Below are positions 56,522 through 64,000 of a DNA stretch of 64,000 bases, piece by piece; the first letter of the stretch is position 1, and every line of letters begins with the position of its first letter. The position numbers and the translations under genes were made by a program. This stretch comes from Costus lasius (taxonomy: Eukaryota; Streptophyta; Magnoliopsida; Zingiberales; Costaceae): positions 12,817,957 through 12,881,956 of the forward strand of contig CM050450.1 in the NCBI GenBank assembly GCA_027563935.2. Reading direction: 5' to 3'. The notes beneath the pieces were generated by a model. It saw only the letters and a list, made by a program, of their open reading frames with translations, searched no databases and was not told the origin of the DNA.

Positions 56522-57766
56522 TCATTCTGTTTTTTTCTGGAACCCCATAAATTGATTAAACATTTCTTCTAAGCTGGCTTTCTGGGGTTGACTCTGATTT
56601 TGTGTTCTTTGTTGGAACCCCCTATATTCATTCTGCTCACTAGCATGATTATTGCTTTTCCAGGACAAATTAGGGTGGTTCCTCCACCCAGGGTTGTAGG
56701 TATTAGAGTAGGGGTCATTAGATCTACTTTGATTGTAACCTCCTACTGCGTTAACTTGTTCCTCACCTCTATCAACAATTATTTTGCACTTTTCAGCATT
56801 ATGCCCATGATTCCCACAAATCTCACAATCGACAGAAGAAACAACATGAGTTTGCATTTTAAACGTATCAAAACGATTGCACAAAGATTCTACTTTCTCA
56901 GCTAGGGTGCGAAAGTCACTACCATCATTCTTACCCTGAGGAGGTCGATATATCACTCCTCTTTCTTTGGAATTCTGATCATTGTTTAAAGCCATCTCTT
57001 CAATCAGTTGATAGGCTTCCTCCAGAGTCTTGCTCATGAAAGCTCCTCCTGCAGCAGCATCAACTGTGAGGCGTGTATTATAGAGTAAAGCATAATAAAA
57101 TGTTTCAATTAAAACCCATCTCTCCAAGCCATGGTGAGGACACTTCCTTTGCAATTCGTTGTACTGCTCCCATGCCTCGCTAAGAGATTCTCCTTCCTTC
57201 TGAGCAAATCCCGTGATCTGGTTTCTTAAGTGAATCATCTTACTGGGAGGGAAGTATTTCATTAGAAAAGCATTAGACAGCTGCTCCCAAGTTGTGTACG
57301 TTCCAGAAGGTTGAGAGTGCAGCCAATCACGTGCTCGGTCCCTAAGAGAAAAAGGAAATAATCGCAATTTTAGTGCATCATCAGAAACTCCATTAATTTT
57401 GATTGTATCACATAATTCATGAAAAAGCGAAAGATGAATATTAGGATCCTCAAGTGGAGATCCTCCAAATTGATGTTGTTGAAGCATAGAAATGAACGCT
57501 GATTTAATCTCGAAATTGTTCGCATCAATGGCCGGTCTGGTGACACTGGAGTGAACTCCCTGTGAATTAGGGGCAGCGTAATCTCGCAAAGACCTTCTCT
57601 CGTTATTTGCCATCTCCAAAATCTCTTCTATCTCCTGTTGTGCCTCTTGTAAATCCTCTTCAAGTCTCAACTTCCTGCGCACTCTAAGGGTTTTGTTAAT
57701 TTCAGGATCCAATAGAACAAGTGGTCCTGACCTAAGACTCCTGCGCATGCAAAGTAGATAGATCAA
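56522..57766 (-). CDS. gag: gag of the gag-protease element
   Basis: 414 codons; the natural start is probably the MRRSLRSGP methionine seven residues in, matching MRRTLRSGG in the plus-strand fragment. The retrotransposon gag domain spans about residues 85-260: QHQFGGSPLEDPNIHLSLF, LRLFPFSLRDRARDWLHS, TTWEQLSNAFLMKYFPPSK, RLTVDAAAGGAFMSKTLEE. A CX2CX4HX4C zinc knuckle is at 314-327 (CEICGNHGHNAEKC), used for RNA binding. The frame ends in QKKTE at an A7 run (56530-56536 as T7 on the plus strand); removing one A would join it to the protease frame. No internal stops are present. It lies about 130 bp from the 5' LTR. Confidence 0.93.
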   Translation of the reverse strand: MIYLLCMRRSLRSGPLVLLDPEINKTLRVRRKLRLEEDLQEAQQEIEEILEMANNERRSLRDYAAPNSQGVHSSVTRPAIDANNFEIKSAFISMLQQHQFGGSPLEDPNIHLSLFHELCDTIKINGVSDDALKLRLFPFSLRDRARDWLHSQPSGTYTTWEQLSNAFLMKYFPPSKMIHLRNQITGFAQKEGESLSEAWEQYNELQRKCPHHGLERWVLIETFYYALLYNTRLTVDAAAGGAFMSKTLEEAYQLIEEMALNNDQNSKERGVIYRPPQGKNDGSDFRTLAEKVESLCNRFDTFKMQTHVVSSVDCEICGNHGHNAEKCKIIVDRGEEQVNAVGGYNQSRSNDPYSNTYNPGWRNHPNLSWKSNNHASEQNEYRGFQQRTQNQSQPQKASLEEMFNQFMGFQKKTE

Positions 57767-57869
57767 GCGATTTTAAGAAAAACAGAATATAAACAATAGA
57801 TAAAATCTAAAACAGTAAATAAAAACCTAGTCTAGAAGTACTGTCAATATCTTCAATATTCACAAAACT

Positions 57870-57898
57870 AAGGTCTCCGGCAATGGCGCCAAAAACCT
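57870..57898 (-). promoter_or_regulatory. Primer-binding site of gag-protease element
   Basis: The minus strand reads GGTTTTTGGCGCCATTGCCG directly after the LTR end ACAACA, the form used by Athila/Tat elements. Confidence 0.88.
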
Positions 57899-59906
57899 TG
57901 TTGTATCCCAACAAGTAGGTAAGCAAAACTTATTCCTGAAGCCGCAGCCAAAACCTGAGTGTTGGCACACAGGGACTTGTCACCCCCTGATACGGCTCCA
58001 AAAACTTGTTGAGTCACCACACTTGTTGTTATCTCCACAAGTGCACGGATACTTGAAGTAATAAAGAAAATATCGATCCCACAGAGACCTATGTTGTCAA
58101 GTACCAAATAATTGATTTCTTCCTATCTAGGTAATCGAATAGAAGTTAAACAAAGATCGAAAATACATGGGAAAATACTATCTGAGAGAAACTGGGACTA
58201 GGGTTTCATCCACTTTAATTTTCATGACTAGATAAATAAAGATATTCATCACTCAAATTCTAATATGATAAAGGCTTAATTTACTACATAAAGGAATTAT
58301 CTCACTTTCGTGCAGATAATCATGGAGGGACCAATCTTCGCTTTCGTGCAAGATCTATCCCAATGCTGAAGATAAGCAAACTATCAATCAAAGAATTCAA
58401 AGATCACTTTCGTGCATCCGAATTCTAAGTTGATTGCCTCGAGCAAAATCTCAAGGATCACTTTCGTGCATCCGAGACTCGACGCAAGTTTTACCTATGG
58501 TTCTCCAACGTTCTGATCCTCACTTTCTTGCAAGATCTCCACGTTTGACACAATGACTCAATCCTAGGTTCATAATTATCATCAAGACAATTAGTCATCT
58601 AAAATAAAGAAATAAGAACTTAACATAAATTCTCACGGTGAGTTCCTATTAGTTAATTTTAGGGTTTCAATTCTCAAGAATATCACCTTTCGGTCCTTAA
58701 TGCAAGAACTCTATTCATGATGACAAGAAATAAACTAAAGAGAATCTTATAGCAGTAATAACATAGGTAAAATTTATCAAAACAGAATAATCGTGATGAA
58801 AGTAGAAGTTATCTAGTCATTGCGAAAATCAAAGGGGATTACTCTCCCATGTCCCGAAGGGTGTTTAAGCTAGCATGGTGAAGAAGTTACAATATTCCAT
58901 GGTTTCAGAAGATCAAAAATCAAAGAAAAAGAAGAGTTAAGAAAATACAGCACGGCTGTGAAATATTTCACAGCCGTATGTTGCAAGAAGGCGTCGATGA
59001 ATAGTGGCGGCACTCCCCTTTTCTTCGATTTCTTCTCCAATTGATCTTCTTTTGCTCTGAAACTTCTGGCACGTTGTCTCCTCTTCCAGGCGAAGCTTCA
59101 GTGTGAATTTCATGGCTGGAGGTGCTCTGGATTGGTCGCGGCGGCGAAAGAAAACCCTAGGCGGCGGCGTGAATTGTGATTTCTCTCCATAGAGTGGATG
59201 AAATTTAGGGCTTTTAGTGTCGTCCCTCTGCTTCTCCTCGAAAACTCCCCGATTGCTTCTTACAGCATCGAATTTAAAGGTCTGGATCACCTGCAATTGT
59301 CCTCTGCAAAAATTGGGCGTCGAAATTGACCTAGCAGTCGCGTCCAGAACAGATAATACGGCAGTGTAATAGTTTACGGCACTGGCGTAAAATCGCTGGC
59401 GTTCTCTGATCTGATGTTGGCTGGAAAAATACGACCCGTAAAATGGTTTTACGGCACTGCCGTAATGTCGACTGAACTCTCTGCTTGAAATCGTCTGAAA
59501 AAATATGGCCCGTAAAATAGTTTACGGTAGTGCCATAAAATCAAAAAAATCTTCTAGTCGGAAAACTCCCCAATTTACGGTAGTGCTATGATTTTACGAT
59601 ATCGTACGGAAATATGGTACCCGTAAAATAGAACACGGCCCTACCGTATTTTGGTGTGTTGCTCCGATTTGCGTGAAATTTCTCGGGTGATCTCCTCTTG
59701 ATGATGGTAACTCTTCTATGTCTTTGATTTTGCTCGAAAACGCCTCAAAATAGTGCCTTTTTACCTGATAATCATGAAAACCCAAAATACAAGTAGATTT
59801 TGTAATATTTGATAGTTTTAGCATAAAAGGGGCAAAAGATCCTCAATTTAGCATGAAAAGATATGCAAAATGATACAAAAATATACTATATATTTTGGTG
59901 TCATCA
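57899..59906 (-). repeat. 5' LTR of the gag-protease element
   Basis: 2008 bp, colinear with 48001-49992. It carries its own TACGG array at 59355-59650 and a dyad CACGGCTGTGAAATATTTCACAGCC split at 58951-58976, which is more symmetrical than in the other LTR. Confidence 0.93.
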
Positions 59907-60852
59907 GGGCGTAGCTATAATATATATCACGGCCGTAATTATATCTACCAGTTCCGAGTTTGACTCGGTTTCTCGCTCGATTTGATTCCTTTTCACGCCG
60001 AATTTTGGGGGAAAACCTAATCTGAGGGTGGAGAAACTATATAAGGGAGCGTTGGGGTGATTATTGGGACTTCTTGGCCAATTTTCAAGGAGGATTCGAC
60101 AAAGGGGCATAAATTAGGGCATCCGGCGGCGGACGGCAATTCATCACCGAGAAAGCTTCTACCTTTCGGTCGATTGGCATCAACTCTCATCAGGAAGCCT
60201 TGAATTCTTCTCCCTTAGTTGATTTCTATGTTTATTCACTAATTTTGTAATTAAACATGGATATTTTACCATGTGAACATGTACAACATGTCAGCGTAAA
60301 ATCTTTATTCATAATTGAGGGTGTAGCCCTCTTTCTTTTCATGACTTGATTATTTACTATCCTCTTATAAAGTAATTTTCTTGTGTTAAATCCAGTTATT
60401 ATTGTGTTAATTACATGTTAGTTTACTGACTATGATTTGCATGTCTTAGGACGTCACAAGAAGTACTGAGAGGTGAATTGTGACGTCGGATCTACAATAT
60501 TTGGACAAGTTGATTTGAACACGAGAGTAGTTCGAATTAACTTGAGGGGACTTTATTGATTTATCAAGAACTCATTGGGTTTATCTCGAGTTAATAATCA
60601 CGAGAGTAGAGGATTAATTCGAATAGACATCAGATTGTACTATTGAGAGGGGGCAATTTGTACATGCGGATAAATCTCCTTCAACACAGTAAATCCTTTT
60701 TTAGTTTGCTTCATTGTTCCTTCTATTTTTAGTAGAGATAAGAATCATTCTATTTTAGATGATTCTAAGTAGAGTTGGTACTTAGCCATTTGTCCCCGTA
60801 TGATCGATATTTTTGTTACTTCGATTTATCCGTGCACTTACGGAATACATCT

Positions 60853-60906
60853 GCATGCATGGAGATGTCACCCCGCCTACTTGGTTTCGGCCACCACTGT
60901 CATGAC
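60853..60906. other. Right flank of the solo LTR
   Basis: It begins with the GCATG duplication and continues the sequence interrupted at 47515. It includes the left 8-bp duplication of the next MITE. Confidence 0.6.
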
Positions 60907-61047
60907 TAGGGATGGCAAAAAATACCCGTCTCAATCAAGTACCCAACCTCACCCAATTAAGGCGGGTTTAGGTACCGAATTACCTAAATAGGTTGGTTTC
61001 ACGTTTGGAAGCATGGGTACTCGATACGTCATTTATAAATTATAAAA

Positions 61048-61080
<33 letters not shown>

Positions 61081-61246
61081 TAATACATTTTTATAATAAT
61101 AATATATATAATTAAATTTTTATATACTACTTTAAAAATTAAAAATAAAAATAAAAAATTATTATTTAAATAGGTACTCATTTAAATTCTAGAGTCGGGT
61201 TCGGGTTGCATAATAGGGTCGAATACCAGACCCGTTGCCATTACTA
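60907..61246. mobile_element. hAT-type MITE, 340 bp
   Basis: The ends are TAGGGATGGCAAAAAATACC and, reverse-complemented, TAGTAATGGCAACGGGTC. The flanking octamers are GTCATGAC (60899-60906) and GTAGTGAC (61247-61254), two mismatches. The core has ACCCAACCTCACCC and CGGGTTCGGG words around an AT-rich centre. Confidence 0.72.
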
Positions 61247-61254
61247 GTAGTGAC

Positions 61255-61900
61255 CCCACCAAGAACTGTCACCACTGTGCTTGAAGACGATGAACTTGTC
61301 AGTGAGACACTGCCGCATGCGAGACACCGTCACCTAAAAGGGTGCCACCGGAAATAGGGAAGAGGAAGGGGAGGAACATTGCTTACGTTCTCCCCCTAAT
61401 TCACTATTGTTCTCCTCATTGATGGAGGAGGGGATTCTATAGGTTTTGGGATCGACGTTGTTGATCCACTCCTGCATGGGATTCTCATCATTGTTGAGGA
61501 GCACTCGGAGAGTACACTAGTCAACAATGCATTAAGCTCAAGGCCATTTGTTGTTTTCTTCTTATTGTCAATGTTGTCCACCACCCCATAGCTAAGATTT
61601 ATTTATAACCCTTGTTGCCACCTCATGTGCACCCCCGAGCTTTAGCCACCTCAATGCTTGTCCAACTGTCAGATGATGAGAATCAAGTCATTCATCGTGC
61701 TCGATATGCAATGGAACTTACTTCTGTGCTAAGTTTCAAGAGCATCACAATAACTAGACTCTTGTTTAATGGCAAATTCGAACATCACCAACTAATGACT
61801 TAAACGGGACACAAATGGCATATGACACCCTTATTTACTAGTAAATATATCTAAACTTTATGAATAGTAGCTCAATGAAATCGACAAGATCACAACTACA
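61255..61900. other. Unassigned sequence downstream of lectin E
   Basis: Positions 61751-61900 match 1278-1425, downstream of lectin A. The rest was not recognised. Confidence 0.5.
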
Positions 61901-61994
61901 AGTTCTAAATCAAGTTAACTCCACTTGCCTTAAATCATTCTTCATCTGCATGTGGCTATGGCCCGCACGGCTTCCATAGATAAGAGTTGAATGG

Positions 61995-62566
61995 TGGTAA
62001 GTTCTTAAGATCAACATAAGTTCGTAAAATCAACATCATGAAAAACATAAGAATAGCGATCATGATATCAACATTCATAACTTTCGGATCTTCGAATAAA
62101 TAATCTTCACAATAAAAACAATAACATAAACATGTACCTGATGCGGAAGACGACATGATCGAAGAAGCTGAAGAATTGTCGAATCTCCAATAATCAGTTT
62201 TCTCTCACTTGATCTCCCTTTCTAACACAAGTCTCGATATAAAAGACTTAATCTCGTGCATATTTATAGAGATAGAGAGAGGGACCAATTAATACATCCG
62301 TTACTTTTAAAACGTAACGTCTATCACGTTACATAAATGATATTGATGACATTAATTTCACTATTAATGTTAGAATTTAAAACGAACCATAAATGCAGGT
62401 AATTAATTTTAACGTTAAAGATAGAGCCATTGTTAAGGTCATAAATATGATATTAGTATGACCATTAATGAGGGACCATAAATCTTAACGTTAAAGATAT
62501 ACACCCATTATTAAGGTCATAAATACGATATTATTATGACCATTAATGAGAGCCATAAATCTTACA
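61995..62566. mobile_element. Solo LTR, 572 bp, in lectin E
   Basis: The duplication AATGG (61990-61994 and 62567-62571) and TGGTAAG...CTTACA ends define it. TATA-like words occur near 62240. A 76-bp tandem repeat lies inside (units at 62410 and 62486, sharing TAACGTTAAAGATA and GGTCATAAATA). Lectin A lacks it. Confidence 0.72.
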
Positions 62567-62620
62567 AATGGAACTTACTATTCAAGATGTATTTGATTTA
62601 AAGGCCATGGATTCAATCGA

Positions 62621-62740
62621 GTAAACATCCTAAGCGGGGTACCACGCTTATCTTACTTAAGCGGTGCCTTACAATTAGTTCTACCTTACTGTGAGACACC
62701 TATTTTTTTTTTACTTATACCCGCTTACAAGATCTATCCA
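62621..62740. mobile_element. Small MITE with 10-bp duplication, 120 bp
   Basis: ATTCAATCGA flanks it exactly (62611-62620 and 62741-62750). The subterminal words CTAAGCGGGG and CCCGCTTACA are inverted. A 9-11 bp duplication suggests a Mutator-like origin. Lectin A shows the uninterrupted sequence. Confidence 0.7.
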
Positions 62741-62916
62741 ATTCAATCGACGTAATGTACGGTTACGATACGCGTGGCATTTTCTTATGTACGAGTAGTT
62801 TCAAGAAAATATCATCACTACTGTTTGAATATTACTGAACAGAACAGATATGAAGACAAAATCTAAAGTGAAATTATCACCCTATCACCCTTCCCACACT
62901 ATTCTAGGGTACGACC

Positions 62917-63681
62917 TGTTGGAAAATTTCCGATAATAAAGTTTCCGGACCGTAACAGGCTCGTAAATTTTTTTTGTTGATCGCGATAAATTTTCCCTGT
63001 ATGTGGCTCACATGTTTTTTGAGGTTTAATTAAGCCAACTTGATTCTAATCGACATCTGATTCGCTGATAGAATGGGCCCGACCCCGTGATGATGGGGTG
63101 GGTATAAAAGTGGGTCAGCGAATGGGTTAGTCAACCCTCTCCTCTTCCTTATTTGGAATTAAAGTTTATTTGGAAATCAAATTAGTTTGGATGGATGAGA
63201 TTAATTGGGATTGATCGTGTGGTTAGAATTAATTGATAATGAATTGTTTATTAATTAATTCTAAATAAACCTAAGAGAGATTAACGAATTGGTTAACCTT
63301 GTTGTTTTGCGTGAAAAAACAAATTAACTCATCCTCTCCTCTCTCGTGCGACGAACGGCAGCTGCGATTTCTTAATCTTCTCCTTTGATCACTGTTAACA
63401 AGGGAAAGATTAAGCTTAAGAATTAATTGCTTCCGCCTTCAAGCTCTCCGATTTCCATCTCCTGATCATCGAGGAGAAACTGAAAGACAAAGGAAAGAGG
63501 CGAAAAAGGCATACTCTTCCAATCCCCACCAGAATCATCTGCGATGGAGAAAGGTACACAGTTTAATTTCAGTTTGAATCCTAGAACGCATGATGGTTGA
63601 TTAATTATTGTGTTAAAAGATCTGTTGCGTTTATTCCGCTGCGCATCAATGATATCTGATCTGCATGTTTTAAATCCAGCA
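62917..63681 (+). mobile_element. Copia 5' LTR (element continues beyond the window)
   Basis: The LTR-like segment starts TGTTGGAAAATTTCC and ends AAATCCAGCA, followed by ATTGGTATCAGAGCT, a standard initiator-Met type primer site, at 63682-63696. A TATA box GGTATAAAAGTGG lies at 63109-63121. The left boundary is less sure than the right, because nearby lectin-flank sequence (33390-33440) is loosely similar across it. The target duplication cannot be checked. Confidence 0.72.
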
Positions 63682-64000
63682 ATTGGTATCAGAGCTAGGT
63701 TTAACACCTAATTAATTGCTATGCATGCTTGGATTCAGTAATAGCATGTTTTTTCATCGTTGTAAAATTAGGGTTCATGCTAGAATTGTGTTAATTGCAT
63801 GTTTTAATGTTTTAATTTTGCAATGATGAAACTTAGGGTGCATGCTAGTGCAAACGAACATTGTCTGCAAATTTACTGATTGAATAATTTTGTCGTCGAG
63901 ACGGTCACGGCCGTGATGTACATCACGGTCTGGCCGTAACGGTCTCGGCAATTGCATGTATCGATACCTAGCGCGTCACGGCCGTGATGACTGTAACGGC
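63682..64000 (+). mobile_element. Copia leader with CACGGCCGTGATG repeats
   Basis: After the primer site the leader has two copies of TCACGGCCGTGATG, at 63905 and 63976, exactly 71 bp apart. The first is followed by ATCACGGTCTGGCCGTAA, a second dyad. The window ends in the second unit (GTAACGGC). No coding sequence is reached. Confidence 0.75.

Larger units (their letters stand above)
48001..59906 (-). mobile_element. Complete gag-protease LTR element lacking RT and integrase
   Basis: The exact target duplication GGGCG (47996-48000, 59907-59911) and TG...CA ends define it. The 5' LTR is 57899-59906 and the 3' LTR 48001-49992. The primer site next to the 5' LTR is TTTTTGGCGCCATTGCCGG, as in Athila/Tat elements. 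gag (56522-57766) and protease (55108-56517) follow, then AGCGCTTCTTGGGAGGCAACC, a natural end of coding. No RT, RNase H or integrase is present anywhere. The remainder is a 72-bp array, an inserted plus-strand fragment (51434-53900) and a coiled-coil ORF tail (51190-51420). The LTRs differ at many positions, so it is not a very recent insertion. Confidence 0.93.
47516..60852 (+). mobile_element. Solo LTR split by an 11.9-kb element
   Basis: A GCATG duplication flanks it (47511-47515 and 60853-60857). The left part is 47516-48000 and the right part 59912-60852, together about 1426 bp. It starts TGATGTATC and ends ATACATCT, so the expected final CA has changed to CT. The right part contains the Athila/Tat-type motif TTACTTCGATTTATCCGTGC. 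No primer site follows it, so it is a solo LTR. The left part carries five TTACGG-type repeats (57-71 bp apart). Confidence 0.85.
61905..62830 (-). pseudogene. Jacalin-related lectin copy E (chimeric, interrupted)
   Basis: The last 16 or so codons (61905-61952) match the end of lectin A (stop TAG, NLI end). They are fused directly to the end of exon 2 (GGCTATGGCCCGCACGGCTT versus A's GGCTGTGGCCGGCATGGCTT), so most of exon 3 and the intron are deleted. Exon 2 is then split by a solo LTR (61995-62566) and a small MITE (62621-62740). The residual frame reads ATRIVTVHYVD followed by TGA, at the same codon as the TGA in copy A. It cannot encode a lectin. Confidence 0.75.

Overview
This window is nuclear DNA of a flowering plant. 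It holds introns with canonical splice sites, jacalin-related lectin (JRL) exons, malectin-like receptor-kinase fragments, and many Ty1/copia and Ty3/gypsy elements with plant-type primer sites (initiator-Met type; and the TGGCGCCxTTGCCGG type of Athila/Tat elements). The species cannot be named from sequence alone. I found no intact host gene: the host signal is a decayed tandem cluster of lectin genes, and the rest is nested transposons.

Host layer. Five minus-strand JRL copies are visible: A (1426-4270), B (5411-17143), C (33295-33735, 5' remnant), D (35311-36354) and E (61905-62830). Each is broken by nonsense codons, splice-site loss, deletion or insertion. The spacers between them are duplicated too: 4550-5405 matches 34600-35340, 19940-20836 matches 33740-34650, and 17340-19390 matches 41640-46170. 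The last pair carries an unidentified ORF and a CrRLK1L malectin fragment. The copies act as mutual empty sites and give exact boundaries for several insertions.

Transposon layer, left to right. (1) A copia LTR (838-1277) and a 2.26-kb unclassified insertion inside lectin A. (2) A decayed copia element (5930-16006, target duplication ACACA) in the intron of lectin B. It contains a long foldback element and a deleted chromovirus (7549-10487, target duplication GTCGG). (3) A minus-strand copia-like element (about 21165-32775). Inside it, two truncated chromovirus copies lie head to head (23921-31806) between 85-bp direct repeats. (4) A hAT-type MITE (38039-39756) split by a solo LTR (38043-39470), and a second solo LTR (42642-43829). 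(5) A solo LTR (47516-60852) split by a complete 11.9-kb element (48001-59906) that encodes gag and protease but no reverse transcriptase or integrase, itself split by a plus-strand gag element fragment. (6) Another solo LTR and a small MITE in lectin E. (7) The 5' end of a further copia element that runs off the right edge.

The most unusual signal is a roughly 72-bp tandem unit with two closely spaced dyads of the form TACGG...CCGTA. It recurs in the LTRs and internal region of the gag-protease element, in the unrelated solo LTR around it, and, with the same spacing and architecture, in the leader of the copia element at the right edge. The second is the head-to-head chromovirus pair flanked by an 85-bp target duplication, which ordinary integration does not produce.
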